Shown in pieces: positions 23,036 through 31,361 of a stretch of DNA of 36,340 nucleotides. The translations under genes and the position numbers were made by a program. This DNA comes from CALFXN01 sp964451935 (GTDB lineage Bacteria > Synergistota > Synergistia > Synergistales > Aminobacteriaceae): contig CAYVKE010000015.1 in NCBI GenBank assembly GCA_964451935.1, positions 1 to 36,340 on the forward strand, in the 5' to 3' direction. How positions within the stretch are numbered: the first letter of the stretch is position 1; every line of letters begins with the position of its first letter. The notes beneath the pieces were generated by a model. It was not told the DNA's origin, did no database searches, and worked only from the letters and a program-made list of their open reading frames with translations.

Positions 23036-23545
23036 ATGTTCGTGAAATCCCTGAAGAATTTTTGCGAAGGAATCCTGAAAATGGGAAGCATTGCGAGCCT
23101 GGCGGGCATGGTGAGCGTCGTCATGCTTCAGGTCGTCGCCCGGCTCTTCTTCCCGAAGGTTCCGACATGGACGGAAGAGGTGTCCCGTCTGATGCTGCTC
23201 TACACCGTCGGTTTTTCGGCCGGCCTCGCGGTCAAGGAAAAGGCCTACGTGAATGTCGATATTCTGACATCCCGGTTCCCGGCGAAGGTGAACGCGATTC
23301 TCGGGATCCTCATCGACCTGGTGCTCGCCGTCTTTTTCGGGACCGTCACCAGGGAGGCGTGGTCCGTCGTCATCGCCGTCGAGGGACAGACGTCGGCGGC
23401 TCTGCTGATGCCCATGAGCGTCTTCTATTTCAGCATGTTTCTCGCGTCCCTGACGCTGACGGTCTATCTCATCGGCGCCGTCGCCGGTGCGGTCCGGACG
23501 TTCGGTCCGCGAAAAGAAGCCGGAACGGAGGCCGTCAAGCCATGA
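23036..23545 (+). CDS. dctQ: TRAP transporter small permease (DctQ family)
   Basis: A 169-aa protein with four membrane segments, the usual DctQ architecture. The conserved stretch VPTWTEEVSRLMLLYTVGFS matches the W-(T/A)-E-E family motif, followed by AGLAVKEKAYVNVD. It associates with DctM to form the transport unit. The ATG at 23036 has GGGAGG five bases upstream. Its stop overlaps the start of dctM (ATGA), implying translational coupling and equal amounts of the two subunits. It is separated from dctP by a strong hairpin. Confidence 0.92.
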   Translation: MFVKSLKNFCEGILKMGSIASLAGMVSVVMLQVVARLFFPKVPTWTEEVSRLMLLYTVGFSAGLAVKEKAYVNVDILTSRFPAKVNAILGILIDLVLAVFFGTVTREAWSVVIAVEGQTSAALLMPMSVFYFSMFLASLTLTVYLIGAVAGAVRTFGPRKEAGTEAVKP

Positions 23546-24819
23546 TCCTTACGATGTTCGCGATTTTCTTTCTCACTATGCTGATCGGTTTCCCGATCGC
23601 CTTCTGTCTCGGGCTTTCCTCCGCGTTCTACCTCATCATTGCGGATATCCCGCTCAACATCATCCCGCAGCGGATGTTCAGCGGCATCGACTCGTTCGTC
23701 ATCCTCTGCGTTCCCGGCTTCATCCTCGCCGGCAACCTCATGAACGTCGGCGGAATCACCGAACGGATCATCGACTTTTCGAACGCTCTCGTCGGCAGGA
23801 TCCGGGGAGGACTCTCGCTGGCCAACATAGCGGCAAGCGTCTTCTTCGCGGGAATATCGGGCACGGCCGCGGCGGATACCGCGAGCATCGGCGCCATCCT
23901 GATCCCGGCCATGAAGAAGGCGGGATATGAGGCGGACTTCTCGTGCGCGGTCACTGCGGCGTCCTCAATGTGCGGTCCGATCATACCGCCGAGCCTTCCG
24001 ATGATCGTCGCGGGAACGGTCGCCGGCCTTTCGGTGAGCAAGCTCTTTATGGCGGGAGTCATCCCGGGGCTTCTCCTGGGACTCGCGCTCGGCATCGTCT
24101 CCTACTACATTTCGAGGAAGCGCAACCATCCGAAGGAGCCCCCGATGTCGCTGAAGCAGTTCTTCATGTCCATCTGGAACGCGATCTGGGCGCTGCTGCT
24201 CATCGTCCTCATCTTCGTCGGAATCGCGAACGGGTTCTTTACCCCGACCGAAGCGGCGATGGTTGCGGTCGTGTACGCGATCGTGATCGGCGTCTTCGTC
24301 TACCGGAATCTCGGCTGGAAGGATCTCGTCAAGATCTTTCTCGACACGGCGATCACGACGTCGTCGCTGATGATGCTCGTCGGCCTCGCGAACCTGTTCG
24401 CGTGGATCCTCACGATCGAGCAGGTGCCGCAGATGGTCGCCGAGTGGATGCTCGATCTGACGCGGAACAAGATTCTGATATTGATTCTCATCAACCTCCT
24501 GTTGCTTTTCGTAGGAACGTTCATGGAGACGATCGCGGCCGTGATGATCCTGATGCCGATCCTTCTCAAGGTCGCTCTCGAAGTGGGAGTCGATCCGATC
24601 CAGTTCACCGTCATGTGCGTTTTCAACCTGGTCATCGGACTCAATACGCCTCCCGTCGGCGTCTGCCTGTTCATCGCCTCGGGCATCGGGAAGGTCTCGA
24701 TCATGGATATCACGAAGGCGCTCCTGCCCTTCCTGGCGGCGAGTCTGGTCGTCCTGGGGCTCGTGACCTACGTGCCGCAGGTCACGCTCTTCCTGCCGAA
24801 TCTTCTTCTCGGGAAGTAG
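23542..24819 (+). CDS. dctM: TRAP transporter large permease (DctM family)
   Basis: A 425-aa polytopic membrane protein, the transport channel of the TRAP system, with about 12 hydrophobic segments. Family marks: FSGIDSFVILCVPGFILAGNLMN, FFAGISGTAAADTASIGAILIP, CGPIIPPSLPMIVAGTVAG and LVIGLNTPPVGVCLF. The length is standard (about 425). It couples substrate import to sodium entry. The start overlaps the dctQ stop. A hairpin (24838-24869) follows without a U run, and the SDR gene begins 112 bases on, so transcription probably continues. Confidence 0.95.
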   Translation: MILTMFAIFFLTMLIGFPIAFCLGLSSAFYLIIADIPLNIIPQRMFSGIDSFVILCVPGFILAGNLMNVGGITERIIDFSNALVGRIRGGLSLANIAASVFFAGISGTAAADTASIGAILIPAMKKAGYEADFSCAVTAASSMCGPIIPPSLPMIVAGTVAGLSVSKLFMAGVIPGLLLGLALGIVSYYISRKRNHPKEPPMSLKQFFMSIWNAIWALLLIVLIFVGIANGFFTPTEAAMVAVVYAIVIGVFVYRNLGWKDLVKIFLDTAITTSSLMMLVGLANLFAWILTIEQVPQMVAEWMLDLTRNKILILILINLLLLFVGTFMETIAAVMILMPILLKVALEVGVDPIQFTVMCVFNLVIGLNTPPVGVCLFIASGIGKVSIMDITKALLPFLAASLVVLGLVTYVPQVTLFLPNLLLGK

Positions 24820-24837
24820 CGTCGGCGCGATTCGCAT

Positions 24838-24869
24838 TCCCGCTCTTCCGCGCGTTCGGGAGAGCGGGA
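24838..24869 (+). other. Hairpin after dctM
   Basis: TCCCGCTCT and AGAGCGGGA form a 9-bp stem (loop of 14 with a further CCG/CGG pairing). No U run. It may cut down read-through from the transporter into the catabolic genes. A second small stem, GACCC-AAAA-GGGTC (24900-24913), precedes the SDR ribosome site. Confidence 0.5.
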
Positions 24870-24931
24870 GCATCGATCGTCTTCGGAAAATAATCATCGG
24901 ACCCAAAAGGGTCAGGGAGGCGTGAAACAGA

Positions 24932-25687
24932 ATGACAAGTCCGTATTCGCTTGAAGGAAAACGCATTCTCGTCACAGGGGGCGGCCAGGGCATCGGCCTC
25001 GCGATTTCGCACGCGATCGTGGACGCGGGCGGATTCGCGGTCCTTTCCGGCCGCCACGAAGAGACGCTCGCGGCGGCGTGCAGGGATCTCGGGGAACGAA
25101 GCTCCTTTCTGGTCGGCGACGTGTCCGACCTGCCGTCGATCCCCGCGTTCGTCGCGAAGGTCGAAGAACAGGGGCCGCTCTGGGGGCTCGTGAACAACGC
25201 CGGGCGCAATCTCAAGAAGGATGTCGTCGATACGTCGGACGAGGAATTCCTCGCCGTGCTGCAGATCAACCTTCTCGGCGCGTTCGCGATGACGCGCGAG
25301 GTCGGGAAGCGCCTTCTCGCGCGCGGAGAGGGGAGCATCCTGTTCGTCGCGTCGATGACGTCGCTGTTCGGCATCCCGAAAGTCTGCGCGTATACGGCGT
25401 CCAAGGCGGCCGTCGCGGGACTCGCGAAGCAGATCGCCACGGAGTTCTCACCCAAGGGCGTGACCGTCAACGCGGTCGCTCCGGGGTTCATCGACACGGC
25501 GATGTCGCGGAAGGCGTTCGATGGCGATCCGAACCGGAGGGCGAAGGTCATCTCGAGAACCCCGATGGATCGTCTCGGGACGCCCGAAGAGGTCGGCATG
25601 GCCGCAGCGTTCCTGCTCTCGCCGGCCGCGCGCTACCTGACGGGCGTCGTGCTCCCCGTCGACGGCGGAACGAGCATCGGCTTCTGA
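24932..25687 (+). CDS. Short-chain dehydrogenase, probable D-mannonate/D-fructuronate oxidoreductase type
   Basis: A 251-aa classical SDR. TGGGQGIG (15-22) binds the nucleotide, NNAG (88-91) is intact, and S141, Y154 and K158 form the catalytic set (AYTASK). The C-terminal PVDGGTSIGF is typical. In Firmicutes hexuronate operons an SDR (YjmF/UxuB type) reduces D-fructuronate to D-mannonate, the substrate of UxuA; the adjacent uxuA gene makes that the leading guess. A 3-oxoacyl reductase or gluconate 5-dehydrogenase activity is possible on sequence alone. AGGGAGG lies about 11 bases before the ATG. The next gene starts 48 bases downstream. Confidence 0.85.
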   Translation: MTSPYSLEGKRILVTGGGQGIGLAISHAIVDAGGFAVLSGRHEETLAAACRDLGERSSFLVGDVSDLPSIPAFVAKVEEQGPLWGLVNNAGRNLKKDVVDTSDEEFLAVLQINLLGAFAMTREVGKRLLARGEGSILFVASMTSLFGIPKVCAYTASKAAVAGLAKQIATEFSPKGVTVNAVAPGFIDTAMSRKAFDGDPNRRAKVISRTPMDRLGTPEEVGMAAAFLLSPAARYLTGVVLPVDGGTSIGF

Positions 25688-25735
25688 TCGGAACGGAACG
25701 ATTTTTTTCGGGAATTTCCGGAGAGGAGAAGAGTC

Positions 25736-26782
25736 ATGGTGCAGTTTTCGTTCCGCTGGTACGGCGACGACGATCCGGTGACGCTGGAGCGGATCGGACA
25801 GATCCCGGTTGTGAAGGGCATCGTCGGGGCGCTGTTCGACATCCCGCCCGGCCGGGTCTGGCCGCTCGACCGTCTTCAGGCGCTCCGCAAGACCGTCGAG
25901 GACAAGGGGTTCGCTCTGACGGCCGTCGAAAGCATTCCCGTTCATGAGGACATCAAGCTCGGGCTCAGGACGCGGGACGCCTATATCGACGCCTATTGCG
26001 AGAGCATCCGCAATATGGGCAGGGCCGGCGTCCCCGTGTTGTGCTACAACTTCATGCCGCTGTTCGACTGGGTCCGGACGGACCTGGCCATGCGACTTCC
26101 CGACGGGTCGACGTGCCTTTCCTACGACGACGCCGCGATCGCGGGACTGAACCTGTTTTCGTGGGGCAAATCGCTTCCGGCGTGGATCTTCTCCTACGGC
26201 GAGGAGGAAATGCCCCGGCTCGTGGACGCGTACAGGGATATGGGCGAAGAGGGCGTGTGGGACAACCTCCGCGTCTTCCTGGAGCGCGTGGTCCCCGTCG
26301 CGGAGGAGGCGGGCGTCCGCATGGGCGTCCATCCTGACGATCCGCCCTGGTCGGTGTTCGGGGTCCCGAGGATCATCACGGGCGAAGCCGCGCTCGAACG
26401 CATGCTTTCGCTGGTCGATAGCCCGAACAACGGGCTCTCGCTCTGTTCGGGGTCGTTCGGGGTCAGCCGCGAGAACGACATCCCGCGGATCGTCCGAAGG
26501 TTCGGCAAGCGCATCCATTTCGCGCACGTCCGCAACGTGAAAATCCTCGACGGGCGCAACTTTCACGAGAGCGCGCATCCGAGCGCCTGCGGATCGCTCG
26601 ACATCTACGAAATCCTGAAGGCCTACCACGACGTCGGCTTCTCCGGACCAATGCGTCCCGACCACGGCCGAATGATCTGGGGCGAGACGGGGAAACCCGG
26701 GTACGGCCTGTACGACCGGGCGCTCGCGGTCATGTACCTCGCCGGGCTCTGGGAGGCCATCGAAAAGGAATCGCGCATCTGA
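25736..26782 (+). CDS. uxuA: Mannonate dehydratase UxuA
   Basis: A 348-aa TIM-barrel enzyme. RWYGDDDPVTLERIGQIPVV followed by GIVGALFDIPPG (about 7-39) is a diagnostic UxuA start. Later blocks MGVHPDDPPWSVFGVPRI, LCSGSFG, IHFAHVRNVK and the final MRPDHGRMIWGE hold the conserved His, Cys and Asp residues that bind Mn/Fe. It dehydrates D-mannonate to 2-keto-3-deoxy-D-gluconate in the hexuronate pathway. It is shorter than E. coli UxuA (394) but near the length of Gram-positive and other short forms (about 350-360). GGAGAGGAG lies seven bases before the ATG. KDG kinase and aldolase are not in this window and must be elsewhere. Confidence 0.95.
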   Translation: MVQFSFRWYGDDDPVTLERIGQIPVVKGIVGALFDIPPGRVWPLDRLQALRKTVEDKGFALTAVESIPVHEDIKLGLRTRDAYIDAYCESIRNMGRAGVPVLCYNFMPLFDWVRTDLAMRLPDGSTCLSYDDAAIAGLNLFSWGKSLPAWIFSYGEEEMPRLVDAYRDMGEEGVWDNLRVFLERVVPVAEEAGVRMGVHPDDPPWSVFGVPRIITGEAALERMLSLVDSPNNGLSLCSGSFGVSRENDIPRIVRRFGKRIHFAHVRNVKILDGRNFHESAHPSACGSLDIYEILKAYHDVGFSGPMRPDHGRMIWGETGKPGYGLYDRALAVMYLAGLWEAIEKESRI

Positions 26783-26842
26783 ACCGAACGATGACCGGCG
26801 GAAACGCGGCCATGGGGCGTTCGTCGCCGGACATCGTTCGGT
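26783..26842 (+). other. Long inverted repeat directly after uxuA
   Basis: ACCGAACGATG-A-CCGGCG (26783-26800) and CGCCGG-A-CATCGTTCGGT (26825-26842) pair over 17 of 18 positions around a 24-base loop, beginning at the first base after the uxuA stop codon. No U run follows. It may be a factor-assisted terminator, an RNA 3' stabiliser, or an operator for the next gene, whose possible -10 (TATGAT at 26860-26865) lies just downstream. Confidence 0.6.
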
Positions 26843-26937
26843 TCGGGCCGGGAATGATGTATGATATGAGCGAAGCGGCGGCGTCTCCGGATTCTCGGAG
26901 GCGCCGCGCCGCATGTGAGGAAGGAGTTCGATCGTTC

Positions 26938-28899
26938 GTGAAACGGCCCGTAGAACCCAAGGATATCCTGAATTTCCGTTTTCTGTCGCGCCCCCTCTTT
27001 TCCCCCGACGGGACGAGGATCGCGTTCTTCGTCCACAAGGGAGACCTCGAGACGAACCGCTATGCGTCCGATATCTGGCTGTGCGATCCGGAGCGGGGTG
27101 AAACCCGCCGTCTGACGACCTCCGGCAGGGAGAAGTTCTTCTGCTGGAGCGGCGACGGATCGGAGCTTCTCATCGCGAGCGATCGCGAGGAGACGCCGAA
27201 GGGACGGACGCGGTTCTATGCGATGTCGCCCGATGGAGGGGAGGCGCGCTTTCTGTGCGCCGTCGCCCGCGACGTGACGTCCATCCGCGCGCTCGATGCG
27301 ACGCGAGCGCTGGTTCTCGCGGTCTTCGAGCCCGAATACGACAATCCCGAACAGGCGGACTACATGGTGTTCGAGTCGATCCCGTTCTGCTCGAACGGCA
27401 AGGGATTCACGGGCGGACGGAAGACCGCGCTGTGCCTGTGCGACCTGACGAGCGGCGCGCTGAAGCGCCTGACGCCCGAGGACATGGATGTCGAGCGCTA
27501 CCGGCTCTCTCCCGACGGGACGCGCGTTCTGGCCGTCGGCCCCGTATTCCGGGACGTCCGAACGCTGCGGAACACGGTCCTCGAGATCGGGCTGAACGAC
27601 GGGACGAGCCGCGTCCTGCTCGACGGCGACAAGGCGGGCTTCGCCTGCAAGTGCGTAGACTACGCCCCCTGGCTGGAAAACGGGGAGGATATCCTCGTTT
27701 TGGGAAGCGATCTCGCCACGTACGGCGTCAACGAGAACGCAAAATTCCATGCCCTGTGGGACGGCAAACTGACCTGCATCACGCCGGAACTCGACAGGGG
27801 GCTTCGGAACTCCGTCGCGTCGGATTGCCGCTACGGCTGCGCCGACCTGAACCTCAGCTTTTTCCGGGGCGCGGGCAAGGCGTGGTTTGTGTCCGCCGAG
27901 GGGTATCGTTCCGTGCTCGAGCGTGTCGATGCGGCCGGAACGATCGAATGGATCACAAAGACCCTTTCGACGGTCGACGACTACGACGTGAGCGGCGAGA
28001 GGGCCGCCGTGGTCGGAATGCAGGGGAATGACCTCGAAGAACTCTACCTCGTGGACGCGGACGGGGAGCGCCGGCTCACCGACTTCAACAGGGAGGCGCT
28101 CGCGGACATCGACGTGGTCAAACCCGAGCACGTCACGGTCGACAATGGAACGGACGAGCCGCTGGACGCCTGGGTCATGAAGCCCGTCGGCTTCGTCGAG
28201 GGGCGGAAGTATCCGGCGATCCTGAATATCCACGGCGGGCCGAAGATGGCTTTCGGCGACGTCTACGTCCATGAGATGCAGTGCTGGGCGGCGAAGGGGT
28301 ATGTCGTCCTGTACGCGAATCCGCGAGGCAGCGACGGGCGCGGCAATGCGTTCGACGATATCCGGGGAAAGTACGGCACGATCGACTACGACGACCTCAT
28401 GACCGTCACGGACTGGGCGATCGCGAAGTTGCCGTTCGTCGACGCGGACCGCATGGGCGTGACGGGCGGCTCCTACGGCGGCTACATGACGAACTGGATC
28501 ATCGGACATACGAACCGTTTCCGGGCGGCCGTCGCGCAGCGAAGCATATCGAACTGGATCTCCAAGGCCGGGATCTCGGATATCGGCTACTACTTCGTCC
28601 CGGACCAGCAGGCCGCCGACATCTGGACGGACGAGGAAAAGCTCTGGCGGCATTCGCCGCTGAAGTATGCGGACAAGGCGAAGACCCCGACGCTCTTCAT
28701 CCACTCCGACGAAGATCACCGCTGCGAACTCACGCAGGGGCTCCAGATGTTCTCGGCGCTCAAGCGTTGCGGCGTCCCGTCGCGGATCTGCGTCTTCAAG
28801 GGAGAGAACCACGAACTCAGCCGTTCGGGACGGCCCAAGCCGCGTCTCGCGCGCCTGCGGGAGATCATCGCCTGGTTCGAACGCTATCTGAAGGTCTAG
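26938..28899 (+). CDS. S9 family peptidase (acylaminoacyl-peptidase/prolyl oligopeptidase type)
   Basis: A 653-aa serine peptidase. The N-terminal part (about 10-400) has repeated blade-like segments of a beta-propeller (for example RPLFSPDGTRIAFFV, YRLSPDGTRVLAVG). The C-terminal alpha/beta hydrolase domain carries S512 in GGSYGGYMTNW, D593 in HSDEDHRC and H625 in GENHELSR. These enzymes trim short peptides or N-acylated peptides in the cytoplasm; no signal peptide is seen. The start is GTG 26938, with GGAAGGAG 11 bases upstream; the in-frame sequence before it looks non-coding. A 155-base gap with a large inverted repeat separates it from uxuA, so it is probably transcribed separately. It ends at a hairpin before the convergent GNAT gene. 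Confidence 0.9.
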   Translation: MKRPVEPKDILNFRFLSRPLFSPDGTRIAFFVHKGDLETNRYASDIWLCDPERGETRRLTTSGREKFFCWSGDGSELLIASDREETPKGRTRFYAMSPDGGEARFLCAVARDVTSIRALDATRALVLAVFEPEYDNPEQADYMVFESIPFCSNGKGFTGGRKTALCLCDLTSGALKRLTPEDMDVERYRLSPDGTRVLAVGPVFRDVRTLRNTVLEIGLNDGTSRVLLDGDKAGFACKCVDYAPWLENGEDILVLGSDLATYGVNENAKFHALWDGKLTCITPELDRGLRNSVASDCRYGCADLNLSFFRGAGKAWFVSAEGYRSVLERVDAAGTIEWITKTLSTVDDYDVSGERAAVVGMQGNDLEELYLVDADGERRLTDFNREALADIDVVKPEHVTVDNGTDEPLDAWVMKPVGFVEGRKYPAILNIHGGPKMAFGDVYVHEMQCWAAKGYVVLYANPRGSDGRGNAFDDIRGKYGTIDYDDLMTVTDWAIAKLPFVDADRMGVTGGSYGGYMTNWIIGHTNRFRAAVAQRSISNWISKAGISDIGYYFVPDQQAADIWTDEEKLWRHSPLKYADKAKTPTLFIHSDEDHRCELTQGLQMFSALKRCGVPSRICVFKGENHELSRSGRPKPRLARLREIIAWFERYLKV

Positions 28900-28914
28900 C
28901 CGTTTTTTTGAAGC

Positions 28915-28960
28915 ACCGGGGGACGAGACGTCCGCAACGGCGTTTCGCCCCCCGGTCTTT
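28915..28960 (+). terminator. Terminator after the S9 peptidase gene
   Basis: ACCGGGGG (28915-28922) pairs with CCCCCGGT (28949-28956), and inside it CGAGACG pairs with CGTTTCG with one G-U. The stem is followed by CTTTCATT, a modest U tract on the + strand. It separates the peptidase from the convergent GNAT gene. Confidence 0.6.
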
Positions 28961-28977
28961 CATTCGCCGGCTGGAAG

Positions 28978-29499
28978 TTACACGAGCGGTTTCGCGAGCT
29001 GGAGCGTGAATTTCTGTTCGGTCACCATCCGCCCCCAGATCTCGTGCCGTATCTCCTCCGCGAGCGTGAACCCTTCCTCCCTGTAAAGCTTCAGCGCCGC
29101 CTTGAGCGAGTCGAGCGTCCAGAGGAATACTTCGGAAAACCCGGATGCGCGGCAATGTTTGACGGCCTCGTTCACGAGATAGCGCCCGAGTCCGAGCCCA
29201 CGGATGTCCGGATGGAGCAGGAACCACCGGAGCTGCGCGGCTTCCGGAGAGGCGTCCGCGATGGCGATGCACCCCTTCAGCGCCCCGTCCCGCTCGACGA
29301 GCCAGATCTTCTGCCGTTTCGACGGCTGAAGGACAAAATCGCACAGCGGCCGGGCCACATAGGTCTCGAAGGTCGTGTCGAAGCCGTACTCCTTTGCGTA
29401 CAGCGTTCCGTGCAGGGCGACGACGGCGCCGAGATCTCCGGGTTTCATTTCCGTCCGGATCCAGACGTCCTTGTGATCCTTTTCGAAAAACGCTCTCAT
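28978..29499 (-). CDS. GNAT-family N-acetyltransferase
   Basis: A 173-aa acetyltransferase. RGLGLGRYLVNEAV (100-113) is the acetyl-CoA binding motif A, followed by VFLWTLDSLKAALKLYREEGF, the usual motif B. The N-terminal KEYGFDTTFETYVARPLCDF resembles the catalytic half of MarR-GNAT fusion proteins, but no DNA-binding domain is present here. The substrate is unknown. AGGGGGGA lies about five bases before the ATG. It is divergent from a second GNAT gene across a 118-base AT-richer region and convergent with the S9 peptidase. Confidence 0.88.
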   Translation of the reverse strand: MRAFFEKDHKDVWIRTEMKPGDLGAVVALHGTLYAKEYGFDTTFETYVARPLCDFVLQPSKRQKIWLVERDGALKGCIAIADASPEAAQLRWFLLHPDIRGLGLGRYLVNEAVKHCRASGFSEVFLWTLDSLKAALKLYREEGFTLAEEIRHEIWGRMVTEQKFTLQLAKPLV

Positions 29500-29617
29500 G
29501 ACGATCCCCCCTTGATTATCCGGTAATCGTACGAGTATTCAAATCCAAAATGCGCCGTTTGTAAATGATGCGCGTAGAATATGGGGAAAATTCGAATCGT
29601 GCAGGAAGGTGGCGTCG

Positions 29618-30103
29618 ATGATGCGATGCATGCGTCCGGAAGACGCGGCGGCGGTTCTGGACATCTACCGGGAGGGGATCGACGGCCGGAACGCGACGTT
29701 CGAGACGGTCGTTCCGGAATGGGAGGCGTGGGATCGCCGGCATCTGTCCCACTCGCGTTTCGTCTTCGCGGAAGACGGCGGCGCGGTTCTCGGATGGGCG
29801 GCGCTGTCGCCCTATTCCTCGCGCGAGACCTACGCGGGCGTGGGGGAGGTGAGCGTCTACGTCCGTTCCGGAGCCGGAGGGCGCGGGATCGGGACGCAGC
29901 TTCTCGGAGCGGTTGTCGCATCGTCCGAGGAGCACGGAATGTGGACGCTCTTCAGCGGCGTTTTTCCCGAGAACGGCGCGAGCATCCGCATTCACCTGAA
30001 GAACGGCTTCCGGATTCTCTGCCGGCGGACGAAGATCGCGCGGCTGGACGGAGTCTGGCGCGACACGCTGCTGCTGGAGCGCCGGAGCGAGCGGATCGTC
30101 TGA
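29618..30103 (+). CDS. GNAT acetyltransferase, phosphinothricin/methionine-sulfoximine acetyltransferase-like
   Basis: A 161-aa acetyltransferase of the Pat/MnaT (YncA) type. Diagnostic blocks are IYREGIDGRNATFET (16-30), LGWAALSPYSSRETYAGVGE (58-77), SVYVRSGAGGRGIGTQLL (79-96, acetyl-CoA loop) and GVFPENGASIRIHLKNGFR (114-132). Relatives acetylate the alpha-amino group of amino acids or analogues such as methionine sulfoximine. ATG 29618 is eight bases after AGGAAGG; an upstream in-frame GTG (29609) overlaps the ribosome site and is rejected. A single-gene unit ended by a hairpin shared with the leftward TRAP operon. Confidence 0.9.
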   Translation: MMRCMRPEDAAAVLDIYREGIDGRNATFETVVPEWEAWDRRHLSHSRFVFAEDGGAVLGWAALSPYSSRETYAGVGEVSVYVRSGAGGRGIGTQLLGAVVASSEEHGMWTLFSGVFPENGASIRIHLKNGFRILCRRTKIARLDGVWRDTLLLERRSERIV

Positions 30104-30116
30104 CCCCGCGCGGACG

Positions 30117-30164
30117 CAAAAAAGGGTTCCGTTCCCGCGGAGTCTCGCGCAGGAACGGAACCCT
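30117..30164 (-). terminator. Terminator of the leftward racemase/TRAP operon
   Basis: AGGGTTCCGTTCC (30123-30135) and GGAACGGAACCCT (30152-30164) form a perfect 13-bp stem with an internal CGCG/CGCG pairing. On the minus strand it runs into TTTTTT, giving a strong intrinsic terminator 16 bases after the dctP stop. It may also stop the rightward GNAT transcript. Confidence 0.9.
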
Positions 30165-30180
30165 CCCTCAGTGATCCGCG

Positions 30181-31179
30181 CTACTTCTTGTATTCCTTGA
30201 CGAGCTTCATGACCTCGTCGACGAGGTCGGTTCCGATTTCCTTCGCGAACTGGTCGTAGACGGGCTTGACGGCCTCCTGGAACTTCGCGCGCTGTTCGGG
30301 CGTCAGGATCGTGACGTCCATCTTCGTCTTGAGCTTCTCGAGGTACTCGGCGTTCATCTCGCGGTTGAGCTTCCGGTTATGGACCTTCGACTCGTTCGCG
30401 GCGTCCTGGACGACCGTTTTCAAGTCGTCGGGGAGCTTGTCCCAGAACTTCTTGGAGATCAGCAGGACGAACGGCGAATAGATGTGGCCGGTGTCGGTCG
30501 CGAACTTCTGGACCTCGAAGAAGTTCTGCAGGAAGATGGTTCCCCACGGGTTTTCCTGCCCGTCGACGACCTTCTGCTGCATCGCGGAGAACAGCTCGCC
30601 GAACGCCATCGGCGTCGGGTTCGCGCCCATGGTCTTGAAGGCCGCGAGGTGGATGGGGTTCTCCATCGTCCGGACCTTGAGCCCCTTCATGTCCTCGGGG
30701 GTCTTCACTGCGCGGGTGCTGTTCGTGAGCTGGCGGAAGCCGTTCTCCCAGTACGCGAGCCCGACGAGCCCCTGCGCGGGAAGCATGTCGAGGATCTTCT
30801 TCCCGACAGGACCGTCGAGGATGTAATCCGCGACCTCTTCGCTCGGGAAGATGAACGGCAGGTCGTAGATCTTGAACGCGTTGACGAATCCGGTCATCGG
30901 AGCCGTCGAGGGACAGGTCATCTCCTGCGTTCCCATCTTGAGGGCCTCCATCATCTTCCGGTCGTCGCCGAGCTGGCTGGAGTGGTAGAGGTCGACCTTG
31001 ATCCGGCCCTGACTGTTCTTTTCGACGAGTTCCTTGAAGAACACGAGCGATTTGTACTGGGCGGACTTGTCGTTGAGGCCGATTCCGGCCGAAACCTTGA
31101 ATGTCTCCGCTGCGAACGCGACGGAACAGAAAGCCAGGAGCGCTGCGATTGCTGCAAGAACCGTAGAAGTCTTCTTCAC
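30181..31179 (-). CDS. dctP: TRAP transporter substrate-binding protein (DctP family), second system
   Basis: A 332-aa periplasmic protein with a signal peptide (cleavage near AFA-A, residues 21-24). Family marks: FFKELVEKNSQGRIKVDLY, FRQLTNSTRAVKTPEDMKGL, KVRTMENPIH (with the substrate-binding Arg) and VVDGQENPWGTIF. It should bind an organic acid and deliver it to the DctQM pair encoded upstream. The start is GTG 31179; a stop codon two codons upstream in frame excludes an earlier start, and GAGG lies four bases before it. It is the last gene of its operon, separated from dctM by 182 bases with a hairpin; the usual order is P-Q-M, so Q-M-P is a less common layout. It is only distantly similar to the DctP at 22000. 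Confidence 0.93.
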   Translation of the reverse strand: MKKTSTVLAAIAALLAFCSVAFAAETFKVSAGIGLNDKSAQYKSLVFFKELVEKNSQGRIKVDLYHSSQLGDDRKMMEALKMGTQEMTCPSTAPMTGFVNAFKIYDLPFIFPSEEVADYILDGPVGKKILDMLPAQGLVGLAYWENGFRQLTNSTRAVKTPEDMKGLKVRTMENPIHLAAFKTMGANPTPMAFGELFSAMQQKVVDGQENPWGTIFLQNFFEVQKFATDTGHIYSPFVLLISKKFWDKLPDDLKTVVQDAANESKVHNRKLNREMNAEYLEKLKTKMDVTILTPEQRAKFQEAVKPVYDQFAKEIGTDLVDEVMKLVKEYKK

Positions 31180-31246
31180 GATGCCTCACGTCCCCTTTCC
31201 TGAACTCTCATCCCGGATGTCGTATCCCGGGGCCGTTTTCTCCTGC

Positions 31247-31265
31247 GGCGCGCAGGATGCGCGCC
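31247..31265 (-). other. Hairpin in the dctM-dctP gap
   Basis: GGCGCGCA and TGCGCGCC form a perfect 8-bp stem with a 3-base loop. A second stem lies at about 31212-31231 (CCCGGAT with ATCCCGGG, one bulged base). The whole 182-base gap (31180-31361) has no gene that I can support; it may hold a separate dctP promoter or a processing site. Confidence 0.5.
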
Positions 31266-31361
31266 GTCATGCGCGGAGCGTTTCGGAAAACCAGTCGTCA
31301 GGGATCGTCCTCTTTCCTGCTCCCCCCTTTGCAGCCGGCGCAGTTTTCGTTTGCGGGATTC

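Noticed and set aside
25698..25709. T-rich run between the SDR and uxuA genes as a terminator
   Set aside because: No stable stem precedes the T run, and the next ribosome site follows directly; the genes are probably cotranscribed.
26623..28812. A 729-codon leftward open frame opposite uxuA and the S9 peptidase
   Set aside because: Antisense shadow; the + strand carries complete catalytic triads and conserved blocks.
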